Source: Candidatus Falkowbacteria bacterium CG10_big_fil_rev_8_21_14_0_10_37_14 (GTDB taxonomy: Bacteria; Patescibacteriota; Patescibacteriia; Patescibacteriales; Patescibacteriaceae). Taken from it: a stretch of 62,087 nt of DNA. A program made the translations under genes and the position numbers. Below are positions 8,249-15,926 of this stretch, piece by piece; positions within the stretch are counted from its first letter, which is position 1; each line of letters starts with the position of its first letter. The notes under the pieces were generated by a model, which was not told the DNA's origin, did not search any database, and saw only the letters and a program-made list of their open reading frames with translations. The DNA is taken from positions 426 through 62,512 of the forward strand of contig PFAM01000021.1 in the NCBI GenBank assembly GCA_002778705.1, read 5' to 3'.

Positions 8249-8623
8249 TTAGATGTTCAGGTCATCGACGCTGGTGGCGTCAATATCGCCCAAATCCATG
8301 GCGCTGTTGTCTTCTTCAAGAGAAGCTTCATGGCTTTCTTCACGATTTTCACGAGGGGCACGAGTGGAGCCCTCCGGTTCAAAAATTTTCAAGTTGACAC
8401 GAGCATTATTTTTGGCACCGATAATCTTTAAAAGCGTGCGAATAGCTTGGGCAGTCTGACCCTTACGTCCGATCACATAACCCATATCGGCCGGATCGAT
8501 TTTCAAAGTCAAGAGTACACCACGTTCATCAACCGTTCTATCAACCACGACATTCTCTGGGTGGCTAACAATGGCTTTGACCAATAATTCCAGGAAACCT
8601 TGATCTTGGTGATTTTCAACCAT
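8249..8623 (-). CDS. khpA: KH-domain RNA-binding protein KhpA
   Basis: 124 aa. A single KH domain with the GxxG loop VIGRKGQTAQAIRTLL at about residues 49-64 binds single-stranded RNA. An acidic, Ser-rich tail (about residues 90-124) extends it beyond the ~80 aa usual for KhpA. In Firmicutes KhpA pairs with KhpB to affect sRNA function and cell-wall synthesis; the partner is not in this window. It has its own strong promoter and a ~90-nt structured leader with hairpins, no Shine-Dalgarno, and a strong terminator. Confidence 0.88.
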   Translation of the reverse strand: MVENHQDQGFLELLVKAIVSHPENVVVDRTVDERGVLLTLKIDPADMGYVIGRKGQTAQAIRTLLKIIGAKNNARVNLKIFEPEGSTRAPRENREESHEASLEEDNSAMDLGDIDATSVDDLNI

Positions 8624-8704
8624 ACTTTTGTTGCAGCTGTAAATTGCCCCTTAGGACAATTTATGACTTATTGTTAATTATTACTCACTTCCTAAAGGAA
8701 GCTC
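8624..8704 (-). promoter_or_regulatory. Structured 5' leader of khpA
   Basis: The transcript from the promoter at 8711-8738 would begin near 8704. It contains hairpin CTTCC-TTTA-GGAAG, then AAATTG-TCCTAAGGGG-CAATTT, whose loop exposes AAGGGG about 23 nt before the ATG, too far for a normal ribosome site. Function unknown; autoregulation by the KH protein is only a guess. Confidence 0.4.
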
Positions 8705-8710
8705 TTATCT

Positions 8711-8738
8711 ATTATACCAGGGCTCAATATTATGTCAA
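8711..8738 (-). promoter_or_regulatory. Promoter of khpA
   Basis: Consensus -35 TTGACA (8738-8733), 16-nt spacer, consensus -10 TATAAT (8716-8711) on the minus strand. Confidence 0.85.
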
Positions 8739-8798
8739 ATTGATTAAAATTTAGATTCCTTTCCCCTTGAACCAGTGATGACGCATGCTTTTTAAGCA

Positions 8799-9611
8799 CT
8801 AAACTGATTTATGTTTATTGGCTTCAATTTCCATGACATAATCACGCTCTCCACCTTCACCCTTAAATTTAGCTGTAAAAGTTTCTTTAAGTAAGTGATG
8901 GTGGATAACAGTGCCCTTATGGCCTTCAACGGTTACTTTAGAACCAAGAGCCGGCAACTTACCCGCTAGGTACTTATAACCTTCAACTTCATAAGCCAAA
9001 CAACACATCAAACGGCCACAAGCACCAGAAATACGATCCGAGCCACGAGCAGACAAACCTTGGCTCTCGGCCATCTCACCAGTCACGGAATTAAATTTGC
9101 GCAAATGAGTTTGGCAACATAATTTTTTACCACAACGTCCACTATCACCGCAAAGTCTAGTCTCATCACGAACGCCGATTTGTTGCATGCGAACACCACG
9201 ATTAAAATAACGAGATAAATCTTTAACTAGTGCACGAAAATCTACGCGACTTTCCGAAATAAAAGCGATAGTTAAACGAGAGTTATCAAAAGACCAACGA
9301 ATATCAACTGGCTTTAAATTTAAGCCACTGGCCATAGCAACAGCACGGCAATATTCTAAAGCTTCAGTTTTATCACCTTGAGCTGATTTATTAGCAGACA
9401 GATCTTCCGAATTAGCTAAGCGTAAAACTTCAGCTAAATCGGTTATTTCACTATTAGGCGTACCGTCTTCGATTTTATCGATAACCGAAGCTAAATCTAA
9501 ACCAAGATCGGTTTTAATTATGACATGATCATAAACTTTAATCGCACTTGGAAAAACGGTCGCTAAATATATTTTATCCCAGGGTGCGCATTGTAATTGT
9601 AGTTTGGACAT
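8799..9611 (-). CDS. ricT: PSP1-domain protein, RicT (YaaT) homologue
   Basis: 270 aa. The PSP1 C-terminal core contains the conserved Cys set: RLCGDSGRCGKKLCC, then SGACGRLMCCLAYE (five Cys in the first block, three in the second). In Bacillus, RicT with RicA and RicF forms an Fe-S-containing complex that assists RNase Y cleavage and biofilm/competence control; only RicT is present here. It starts 7 nt after the tsf stop, making it the last gene of rpsB-tsf-ricT. The long N-terminal part (residues 1-110) has a charged stretch not obvious in Firmicutes RicT. Confidence 0.85.
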   Translation of the reverse strand: MSKLQLQCAPWDKIYLATVFPSAIKVYDHVIIKTDLGLDLASVIDKIEDGTPNSEITDLAEVLRLANSEDLSANKSAQGDKTEALEYCRAVAMASGLNLKPVDIRWSFDNSRLTIAFISESRVDFRALVKDLSRYFNRGVRMQQIGVRDETRLCGDSGRCGKKLCCQTHLRKFNSVTGEMAESQGLSARGSDRISGACGRLMCCLAYEVEGYKYLAGKLPALGSKVTVEGHKGTVIHHHLLKETFTAKFKGEGGERDYVMEIEANKHKSV

Positions 9612-9618
9612 AGCCGAA

Positions 9619-10416
9619 TTACAGAGCGAAGCGAATAAATCTCTTAACGGTTTTACCTGCTAAAATTTGTTCCACTTTTTGTTTGTCATCTTTGATATAT
9701 TCTTGTTTAATCAAACAAACCGCTTCGTAATATTTATTTAATTTACCTTCAATAATTTTTTCAAGCATAGCCTCTGGCTTACCCTCACCTTTCAACTGCT
9801 CGGCATAGATAGCCTTTTCACGATCAAGCTCGACTGGATTAACTTCAGCAGGAGTAACATATTGAGGATTAGCCGCTACTACTTGCATAGCTAAATCACG
9901 AGCCAATTCTTCAGCACCGGCTTCATTTAGTTCGACCACAGCTGCCATCTTACCACTAGCATGAACGTAACCAGCCACAGTTGCAGCACTAGTAATTAAT
10001 TCATAACGACCGACAACCAGTTTTTCACCAATAACACCAGATAAGTGATTTAAAGAATCTTTTAGAGAGGTGCCATCAGTTAAAGTAGCAGACAATAAAG
10101 CTGTTAGGTCGGCTGGTTTTTGTTCAGCTACCACACCAATTACAGTGTCGATAAATTTTTGGAATTGTTCGCTACGCACCACAAAATCAGTTTCAGCATT
10201 GAACTCAATCAAAGCTAAACCATTATCAGCGGTGGCGACCATTTTAATTACACCTTCCTTGGCCTCGTGGCCCTCACGCTTAGCCGCCTTAGCGATGCCT
10301 TTAGCACGCAATAAGTCTACAGCTTTATTAAGATCGCCGCCAGCCTCATCTAAAGCTTTCTTGCAATCTACCATACCAGCTCCGGTACGTTCGCGCAATA
10401 ATTTAATGGTTTCCAT
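9619..10416 (-). CDS. tsf: Elongation factor Ts
   Basis: Guanine-nucleotide exchange factor that recycles EF-Tu-GDP. 265 aa (E. coli 283). The N-terminal UBA-like domain starts METIKLLRERTGAGMVDCKK with ALDEAGGDLNKAVDLLR, and the core opens with the signature LIEFNAETDFVVRSEQF. Two core subdomains follow. It is placed after rpsB as in most bacteria; the 105-nt spacer is AT-rich and contains the GAAATT-type repeat at 10481-10507. Confidence 0.97.
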   Translation of the reverse strand: METIKLLRERTGAGMVDCKKALDEAGGDLNKAVDLLRAKGIAKAAKREGHEAKEGVIKMVATADNGLALIEFNAETDFVVRSEQFQKFIDTVIGVVAEQKPADLTALLSATLTDGTSLKDSLNHLSGVIGEKLVVGRYELITSAATVAGYVHASGKMAAVVELNEAGAEELARDLAMQVVAANPQYVTPAEVNPVELDREKAIYAEQLKGEGKPEAMLEKIIEGKLNKYYEAVCLIKQEYIKDDKQKVEQILAGKTVKRFIRFAL

Positions 10417-10480
10417 ATGAATATAGTAAAATTTTTAATCTTTAATTTTGTAATTTTTCAATAAATAAAAATGATTATTT

Positions 10481-10507
10481 TTTAGAAATTTGAAATTAAA
10501 CATTGAA
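10481..10507. repeat. Intergenic GAAATT-type repeat, copy 1
   Basis: A 20-bp sequence (TTTAGAAATTTGAAATTAAA) is identical to one at 32758-32777, 22 kb away. It sits just downstream of a minus-strand gene (rpsB). It is built from ~7-nt units of the form GAAATTn. Confidence 0.6.
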
Positions 10508-10521
10508 AGTATTATTTATTA

Positions 10522-11241
10522 TTAGTCCTTCTTAACAGGAGCATTTTTAGCCTTTTCTGCTCGATCTTTGCCTTCTAAGATAGCCCCACGAATAGTTTCC
10601 ATAACTAATTTAATAGTTTTAGAAGCGTCATCGTTACCAGGAATAACATAAGCCACACCTTCAGGATTAACATTAGTATCACAAACAGCGATAATCGGGA
10701 TACCGCATTTCTTAGCTTCAGTTAAAGCAGTCTTTTCGGTCTTGATGTCCCAAATAAAGATAGCAGCCGGCAAACCATTCAAATCAGTTAAACCACCGAA
10801 AGATTTATCCATCTTGGCAATTTCACGATCAAACTCTAACTGTTCTTTTTTAGTATATTTAGATAAACGACCAGTAGCTTTTTTGTCTACCAAATCGCGA
10901 TATTTGCGAATAGACTTTTTAATGATGTTAAAGTTGGTCATCGTGCCACCCAACCAATGCTCACTGATATAAGGTGCGCCGGTTTCCATACCAACATTCT
11001 TTAATAAATCTTTGACCTGAGCTTTAGTACCCACCAATAAAACTTTACGACCACTAGCCACAGTATCGGCGATATAAGTCATGGCCTTTTCTAAATGTGT
11101 ACGACTGATTTCTAAATCAATGATGTAGATACCTTTACGAGCACCAAAAAGATAAGGCTTCATTTTTGGGTGCCATTTGGCAGTTCGATGACCGAAGTGC
11201 ATACCAGCTGTCAACATCTCTTCCACGGATGGAATGTTCAT
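10522..11241 (-). CDS. rpsB: 30S ribosomal protein S2
   Basis: Small-subunit ribosomal protein. 239 aa, standard length. Clear S2 signatures: MLTAGMHFGHRTAKWHPKM at the N-terminus, GIYIIDLEIS, VLLVGTKAQ, WLGGTMTNFN, and the C-terminal PIIAVCDTNVNPEGVAYVIP segment. A Shine-Dalgarno AAAGGA lies about 6 nt before the ATG. It is transcribed from a consensus promoter through a ~110-nt leader carrying a folded element, heads rpsB-tsf-ricT, and is divergent from rpmE. Confidence 0.98.
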   Translation of the reverse strand: MNIPSVEEMLTAGMHFGHRTAKWHPKMKPYLFGARKGIYIIDLEISRTHLEKAMTYIADTVASGRKVLLVGTKAQVKDLLKNVGMETGAPYISEHWLGGTMTNFNIIKKSIRKYRDLVDKKATGRLSKYTKKEQLEFDREIAKMDKSFGGLTDLNGLPAAIFIWDIKTEKTALTEAKKCGIPIIAVCDTNVNPEGVAYVIPGNDDASKTIKLVMETIRGAILEGKDRAEKAKNAPVKKD

Positions 11242-11255
11242 AATTTTTCCTTTAA

Positions 11256-11309
11256 TCTCTGGCTAGGTGGATTCGCCTAATGCGAACAAGGAAAATACCA
11301 AGCCTTAGA
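11256..11309 (-). promoter_or_regulatory. Folded rpsB leader (candidate S2 autoregulatory element)
   Basis: On the minus strand an outer stem TCT-aa-GGCT-t-GG pairs with CC-t-AGCC-ag-AGA (11309-11298 with 11267-11256), enclosing a hairpin TTCGC-ATTAG-GCGAA (11286-11272). It lies about 15 nt upstream of the rpsB start. S2 leaders that mediate feedback are known in other bacteria; this fold is read by eye and not matched to a known family. Confidence 0.5.
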
Positions 11310-11360
11310 GATATTAATTAGTTAACAAAAATATGGGTTTAATGACCCAAATACTGGTTA

Positions 11361-11389
11361 ATAATAACAAACAAAATATATTTTGTCAA
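11361..11389 (-). promoter_or_regulatory. rpsB: Promoter of rpsB-tsf-ricT
   Basis: -35 TTGACA (11389-11384), 17-nt spacer, -10 TATTAT (11366-11361). Confidence 0.88.
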
Positions 11390-11474
11390 TTGTTAGCCAT
11401 TGATGCAGTTTTAAACATACTTCAAAATCAGAAGCTTTGTTATATGTTTAAAAATGCTTAAATACTAGGTATTT

Positions 11475-11506
11475 CTTGGCGAGAACCCTTTATACAAAGG
11501 AGTAAA
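11475..11506 (+). promoter_or_regulatory. Leader motif copy 1 (upstream of rpmE)
   Basis: CTTGGCGAGA followed by hairpin CCTTT-ATAC-AAAGG and AGTAAA. It matches copies at 12029 (prfA) and 44522 (fba) in the order CTTGGMGAGA, hairpin, purine-rich AAGGR, TAAA. It is preceded by a small hairpin AAATAC-TAG-GTATTT. Its AAAGGAG would serve as the ribosome site of the 15-codon ORF at 11512. Confidence 0.55.
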
Positions 11507-11511
11507 GACGC

Positions 11512-11559
11512 ATGCTCTTGTCAAAATTGAATCTTTATGATATAGTCGCAAAAGTATAA
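11512..11559 (+). CDS. Possible 15-codon leader ORF upstream of rpmE
   Basis: ATG at 11512 gives [15 protein letters not shown] then TAA, ending 16 nt before rpmE. AAGGAG lies about 9 nt upstream in the 3' arm of the leader-motif hairpin. However the same bases also form a good promoter for rpmE (11518-11546), so the ORF may be chance. No homologue recognised. Confidence 0.25.
   Translation: MLLSKLNLYDIVAKV
11518..11546 (+). promoter_or_regulatory. rpmE: Promoter of rpmE
   Basis: -35 TTGTCA (11518-11523), 17-nt spacer, -10 TATAGT (11541-11546); predicted start about 23 nt before the rpmE ATG. Confidence 0.65.
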
Positions 11560-11575
11560 ATTACTCTTTATTTTT

Positions 11576-11857
11576 ATGAAAAAAACTATTCCCCCCGCCT
11601 ATAGTGCTAAGGCTGAAGTTATCTGTGCTTGTGGCAACACCTTTCAAACCGGTTCCACTTCCAAGGAAATCAAAACCGAATTATGTAGCGCTTGTCACCC
11701 TTTTTATACTGGTAAACAAAAATTGGTTGATACTGCTCGCCGTGTCGAGAAATTTAAAGCCAAATTGGACGTTTCCAGTCAAAAGGCTATAATCGGAGCT
11801 GGCAAAAAAGCTAAACAAGCCGCTCGCAGTCAAGCTCGCAACAACAAGAACGCCTAA
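11576..11857 (+). CDS. rpmE: 50S ribosomal protein L31
   Basis: Large-subunit protein. 93 aa, longer than the usual 65-75 because of a Lys/Ala-rich C-terminal extension (from about residue 65). It is the zinc-binding (C+) type: CACGNTF supplies a CxC pair and [13 protein letters not shown] the CxxC pair. Monocistronic between its own promoter and a long terminator hairpin, divergent from rpsB. No Shine-Dalgarno directly before the ATG. Confidence 0.95.
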   Translation: MKKTIPPAYSAKAEVICACGNTFQTGSTSKEIKTELCSACHPFYTGKQKLVDTARRVEKFKAKLDVSSQKAIIGAGKKAKQAARSQARNNKNA

Positions 11858-11865
11858 CTACTTCA

Positions 11866-11929
11866 AACGGCTGTTATGTTTTGATTCGTGTGTTATAATA
11901 CACAAATTAGAAAATAATGGCCGTTTTTA
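11866..11929 (+). terminator. Terminator of rpmE
   Basis: Long stem opening AACGGC and closing GCCGTT, extended inward through AT/GU pairs to a GTGT/ACAC tip, followed by TTTTTAT; 8 nt after the rpmE stop. Confidence 0.7.
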
Positions 11930-11993
11930 TATTTAATCTTTTATCTCTACGAATACCAGGATCTCTAAAAAAATAGTAAACATTTCGATTTTA

Positions 11994-12023
11994 TTGACTA
12001 TTGTTAAAACATACCAATATTTT
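11994..12023 (+). promoter_or_regulatory. prfA: Predicted promoter of prfA
   Basis: -35 TTGACT (11994-11999), 18-nt spacer, -10 TATTTT (12018-12023). The predicted start falls at about 12029-12031, so the transcript begins with leader motif copy 2. Confidence 0.5.
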
Positions 12024-12028
12024 TACTG

Positions 12029-12060
12029 CTTGGAGAGATTCTCGCATTTGCAAGGGTAAA
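12029..12060 (+). promoter_or_regulatory. Leader motif copy 2 (5' end of prfA mRNA)
   Basis: CTTGGAGAGA, hairpin TTCTCGC-ATTT-GCAAGGG (with U-G pairs), then TAAA. The 3' arm carries AAGGG 11 nt before the prfA ATG and is the only Shine-Dalgarno-like sequence available, so the hairpin would mask it. An alternative pairing GAGA-GAT-TCTC would open the masking stem. Confidence 0.6.
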
Positions 12061-12067
12061 TACACTT

Positions 12068-13105
12068 ATGGATTTAGAAACTCTTAAAACCCAATTTAAA
12101 GAAATTGAAGCCGAGTTAAGCGACCCTGGTATTGTTAGTGACCCTAAAAAAATGGCTGATGTTGGTCGTAAACATTCAGAATTGCGGGAGATGATTAATC
12201 TACTAGAGAGAGTGACCAAATTAAAAACCGCCATCGCTGATAATTATGAGTTTAAAAATGGTAACGACCCGGAAATGGCCAAGATGGCAACTGAAGAACT
12301 ACCGAGCTTAGAAAAAGAATTAGAAATAGCTGAAACGGAATTAGACGCAGAATTACACCCAGCCAACCCACTGGACAAGAAAAATACTATTTTAGAAATT
12401 CGTGCCGGTACTGGTGGTGATGAATCGGCGCTGTTTGCGGCCGACTTGTATCGCATGTATGCCAAATGGGCAGAAAGCAAAGGCTTTAAATTAAATATCG
12501 TTGATTCTAATCAAAATGGTATCGGTGGTTATAAAGAAGTTATTTTTGAAGTTGTCGGCAAGGGCGCTTATGGCTTATTAAAAAACGAAGCTGGAACACA
12601 TCGTGTGCAACGAGTTCCAGAAACAGAAAAAGCCGGGCGCATTCATACTTCAGCGGCGACAGTAGCTGTTTTACCGGAAGCCGAAGATGTTGATGTAGAA
12701 ATTAAAGCATCTGATATTCGTATTGATACATTTTGTTCATCTGGGCCTGGCGGACAAGGTGTAAACACCACCTACTCAGCTATTCGTATTTTGCATTTAC
12801 CAACTGGCACAATTGTATCCTGCCAAGATTCTCGTAGCCAACACCAAAATAAAGAACGGGCCATGCAAGTATTACGATCTCGTTTGCTAGCGGTGCAAGA
12901 AGAAAAAAAACGCGCCGAAGAATCCGCCACACGCCAAGCACAAGTCGGCGGTGGCGATCGTTCTGATAAAATTCGCACTTATAATTTTCCTCAAGATCGC
13001 ATTACTGACCATCGCATCAATCAAAGTTGGCATAATATCAACCGGATTATGGAAGGTGATTTGGATGATATGTTACTTGCGGTAAAAAAAGACTTAACTC
13101 AATAA
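12068..13105 (+). CDS. prfA: Peptide chain release factor 1
   Basis: Terminates translation at UAA/UAG. 345 aa, standard. The PCRF domain is followed by the peptidyl-tRNA hydrolysis motif [15 protein letters not shown] (GGQ about residues 225-227) and the RF1 anticodon-like P-x-T as PET in [15 protein letters not shown]; the C-terminus reads [19 protein letters not shown]. The GGQ Gln is the substrate of PrmC, encoded 1 nt downstream. Start ATG 12068 is 7 nt after leader motif copy 2. Confidence 0.97.
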   Translation: MDLETLKTQFKEIEAELSDPGIVSDPKKMADVGRKHSELREMINLLERVTKLKTAIADNYEFKNGNDPEMAKMATEELPSLEKELEIAETELDAELHPANPLDKKNTILEIRAGTGGDESALFAADLYRMYAKWAESKGFKLNIVDSNQNGIGGYKEVIFEVVGKGAYGLLKNEAGTHRVQRVPETEKAGRIHTSAATVAVLPEAEDVDVEIKASDIRIDTFCSSGPGGQGVNTTYSAIRILHLPTGTIVSCQDSRSQHQNKERAMQVLRSRLLAVQEEKKRAEESATRQAQVGGGDRSDKIRTYNFPQDRITDHRINQSWHNINRIMEGDLDDMLLAVKKDLTQ

Positions 13106-13106
13106 A

Positions 13107-13973
13107 ATGCTAAACATCTCGCAAGTCTTATCTCAGTATAATACAAAAATAAAAAAAATCAGTCGGCAACCGGATTTGGAAAGCCAGCTAATTTTGGCTT
13201 TTGTTTTAAAAAAACCACGGTCTTATATTTTGGCTCATACTGATTCAGAATTAAGCAAACAACAATTATCAATAACTACAAAATTATTTGCTAGACGCTT
13301 ATCGGGAGAGCCTCTAGCCTATTTAACTGGTGAACAGGAGTTTGGTGAATTAAGCTTTAAGGTTAATAAATATACGCTAATCCCCCGCTGGGAAACCGAG
13401 CTAATGGTTGAACAAGCTTTGAGCTTGGCTCACAACTCAACAAACACCACCATCTTGGATATTGGCACTGGATCCGGCTGTATCGCTATTACGCTGGCAA
13501 AAAAATTACCACAGGTGACAGTGATAGCCAGCGATAAATCGGCACGCGCTCTAGCTGTTGCCAAAATCAACGCCACAAGACACGAAGTAAAAATTACTTG
13601 GCTGACAGGCAACTTATTACAATCTTTGATTAAAAAAATAAACTTGCTACCAAAAAACACCAAGCAATTAATAACCACTGCCAATCTGCCTTATGTACCG
13701 AGCGCTTATTTAAAAAATTTAAAAAGCAAGGATAAAATCGGTTTAAAATTTGAACCGCTATCGGCTTTAAATGGTGGCAGTGATGGCTTAAAATATTACC
13801 GTGAATTATCCAAGCAAATTAAACACTTAAAAAACTTAAGACCGAAACTTATTATCACAGTCTTAATGGAAATACAACCCGGACAAGTAGGGGCAATGCA
13901 AAAGATATTTGAACACAACTTTATAATAAAAGATTTAGCTAAAAAAGACAGATTAGTAATTGCCAATTTTTAA
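13107..13973 (+). CDS. prmC: Release-factor glutamine N5-methyltransferase
   Basis: Methylates the GGQ glutamine of release factors. 288 aa. The N-terminal helical domain is followed by the SAM-binding motif ILDIGTGSGCIAITLA at about residues 111-126. The substrate-binding NPPY is changed to NLPY (TANLPYVPSAYL). The start overlaps nothing but is 1 nt from the prfA stop, so it is co-translated. The Pro-to-Leu change removes a usually invariant residue; the rest of the fold looks intact. Confidence 0.93.
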   Translation: MLNISQVLSQYNTKIKKISRQPDLESQLILAFVLKKPRSYILAHTDSELSKQQLSITTKLFARRLSGEPLAYLTGEQEFGELSFKVNKYTLIPRWETELMVEQALSLAHNSTNTTILDIGTGSGCIAITLAKKLPQVTVIASDKSARALAVAKINATRHEVKITWLTGNLLQSLIKKINLLPKNTKQLITTANLPYVPSAYLKNLKSKDKIGLKFEPLSALNGGSDGLKYYRELSKQIKHLKNLRPKLIITVLMEIQPGQVGAMQKIFEHNFIIKDLAKKDRLVIANF

Positions 13974-14022
13974 TGTTACTGAATTCCATAATATTAAAAT
14001 TTTGATTATTTATTGTTTCAAA

Positions 14023-14038
14023 AATATGCCCGCATATT
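14023..14038. repeat. 16-bp near-palindrome
   Basis: AATATGCCCGCATATT, arms AATATGC/GCATATT. It lies 28 nt before the perfect palindrome at 14067 in the prmC-tldD intergenic region. Confidence 0.5.
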
Positions 14039-14066
14039 GGATGGTTGAAGTATTCTTAAAAACCCT

Positions 14067-14094
14067 TAGTTCAGTATACTAGTATACTGAACTA
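14067..14094. repeat. 28-bp perfect palindrome
   Basis: Each 14-nt half (TAGTTCAGTATACT and its complement AGTATACTGAACTA) is the exact reverse complement of the other, centred on CTAG, with no spacer. It is about 94 nt after the prmC stop, between convergent genes. There is no T-run after it, so a plain terminator is unlikely; a dimeric protein-binding site or a fold-back tip is possible. Confidence 0.75.
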
Positions 14095-14163
14095 GGAAAT
14101 GTTTTATTATAAAATTACAAAGGTCTAATTAAATAAAAATTAGTGATTATAAAAAATTAAAGA

Positions 14164-14189
14164 ACTTGCTTTGTAGCAAGTCCTTTTTT
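14164..14189. terminator. Terminator between prmC and the TldD-like gene
   Basis: Stem ACTTGC / GCAAGT with 6-nt loop, followed on the plus strand by CCTTTTTT and on the minus strand by TCTTTAATTTTTT; 13 nt past the TldD-like stop. Probably bidirectional. Confidence 0.7.
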
Positions 14190-14202
14190 AGGAACAAATA
14201 AA

Positions 14203-15828
14203 TTAAGGCAAGTCTTCCGGAATGTACTTATCACGAGCCAAATTAAATAAAAAATCTGGTTGTGGTAAAGTCTCAGGCACATAGTGTCCAATCATAAACA
14301 ATGGCGGAGCATCGCAACTAACTGGCACCCAACCAGAACTAGACCCGCAATTACCAGATGACAAAAGATTTTCCGAACCAAAAGCTAAAACAGACGACAA
14401 TAAATGATCAGGTGTCCCAGAAAGCGAGCCACCGTAAAACCATTCTTCACGACCATCTAAATACACTTTGTGGCATAAATCCATAGACAGCGTAAAATTA
14501 GTAGTGTCAGGATCAACTTCACCAGCATAAGCGTCAACTTCTAGATAAGCCTGATAACCATGTTCCAAACAATAATCCACAATTTTTTTTCGGAGAGCAT
14601 CGTTACTTAAACCAGTATCACTCTTAATAACCAAATGCGAAATTCTAGCTTCTGGTAAAACCGTCCTGGTGTAAGTACTAACGGCCAAAAACTCTTCAGC
14701 CCGACAATGGCCGTTAGAAAACTGCTCTAAACGAAAGGCGGAATTTCTAGATAACAAGAAATTTTTAACCACGCCGTGATCAATTAAAATGGTTTTTTGA
14801 GCACGGATACCTTCGGCGTCGAAATTATAACCACCAAGTTTAGTAATCTCTGTAGGATCCACATAAATTACCAAGTCGTTTAGAACGCTATACTTCAAAC
14901 TAGATTCTGTCAGTTTTTTGCCTTGTTTACCTTTAAATAAATTGGCCTGACCGTTAACAATTAAATCCGCAGAAAATAAATGCCCAGATAAGGCTTCGTG
15001 GAACAAGACATTAGTAGCATTAGCTGATAACATCATTGGATAATCAGCGGCTTCAGCCACCGCTACTGTTGCTATATGAGCCACCTTATCTTTAATAGCC
15101 TTACCGAAATAACCTAAATCAAGCCGAGCCTCGTTTTCGTTAATATAGTATTGATTATGGCTAACTACTAGATGGAAGCGTTGCAAATTAAAACAACGAA
15201 GCTTTACAGAAGTAGCATAAAAAGTTTTACTATCTAAAATTTCTCTACCCTCAGAATCAGCCATGATTGTAATAATCTGATGCTTAGAAAAATTAACAAT
15301 TACCATTTCGACACAATCTAAACGATATAGTTGGGCAGATAACTTAGAATACTCTTTTAGTAAATCCGCGCTGACAAAGTCTTGATTGAAAGAGATAATC
15401 GGACTAATAAACTTTTCTACCGGATCATCAGATTTAACATAAAAGCGACTATCACTTTTATTGGCTTGAAAATAAGCCTTGACGGCTTGAGTAATTACTT
15501 TGTGCAGCAAACTACGAATTAAAGTTTTTAAACAACCAGGGTGTAAAGAAATGTCACCAAAACAATAATCCAAACGACTAACTTTTGAACCGTTAGCAAT
15601 CCAAACCCGAATCAGCATGGTAGCGTCACTATCAGGAACAACACTTTTCAAATAGCTGTTATCAAAACTAAACATCAGATCGTTATGACAAATAATACTG
15701 AAAGAGATATCTTTAATATGATACTCCTGATCTTCACCGTCGCTGTTTTCCATCTTACAAATTACCGCTTTGGCATACGTGACCTCCTCCACTAATACCT
15801 GGAGTGTTTGTTTATAATCGACATACAT
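14203..15828 (-). CDS. TldD/PmbA-family metallopeptidase
   Basis: 541 aa. The TldD-family catalytic motif HExxxH appears as HEALSGH (His277, Glu278, His283) in the NVLFHEALSGHLFSADL context, after a divergent ~250-residue N-terminal domain. The C-terminal part has GSENLLSSGNCGSSSGWVP and a Gly/Ser-rich stretch as in the family. TldD/TldE (PmbA) pairs cleave small peptides in E. coli; only one subunit gene is here, as expected for a homodimer or a partner elsewhere. Strong Shine-Dalgarno (GGAGG, 5-nt spacing). A possible promoter TTTACA-17-ATAAAT lies about 65 nt upstream. Confidence 0.8.
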   Translation of the reverse strand: MYVDYKQTLQVLVEEVTYAKAVICKMENSDGEDQEYHIKDISFSIICHNDLMFSFDNSYLKSVVPDSDATMLIRVWIANGSKVSRLDYCFGDISLHPGCLKTLIRSLLHKVITQAVKAYFQANKSDSRFYVKSDDPVEKFISPIISFNQDFVSADLLKEYSKLSAQLYRLDCVEMVIVNFSKHQIITIMADSEGREILDSKTFYATSVKLRCFNLQRFHLVVSHNQYYINENEARLDLGYFGKAIKDKVAHIATVAVAEAADYPMMLSANATNVLFHEALSGHLFSADLIVNGQANLFKGKQGKKLTESSLKYSVLNDLVIYVDPTEITKLGGYNFDAEGIRAQKTILIDHGVVKNFLLSRNSAFRLEQFSNGHCRAEEFLAVSTYTRTVLPEARISHLVIKSDTGLSNDALRKKIVDYCLEHGYQAYLEVDAYAGEVDPDTTNFTLSMDLCHKVYLDGREEWFYGGSLSGTPDHLLSSVLAFGSENLLSSGNCGSSSGWVPVSCDAPPLFMIGHYVPETLPQPDFLFNLARDKYIPEDLP

Positions 15829-15926
15829 GACAACCTCCGAGAAATTGAATAATTTATTTTAAAGAACAATGTCCATATTTATGCATAGATTTTCGATTTT
15901 GTAAATAAACTTAAAAAACGACAAAA

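Noticed and set aside
11880-11905. Extended -10 TGT-TATAAT as a prfA promoter
   Set aside because: It lies at the tip of the long rpmE terminator hairpin and has no convincing -35; the TTGACT promoter at 11994 fits better.
14067-14094. Terminator for prmC
   Set aside because: No T-run follows and there is essentially no loop; a conventional terminator is present at 14164.
14203-15828. gyrase-modulator (pmbA/tldD) partner pair
   Set aside because: Only one family member is present here, so a TldD/TldE heterodimer cannot be claimed from this window.
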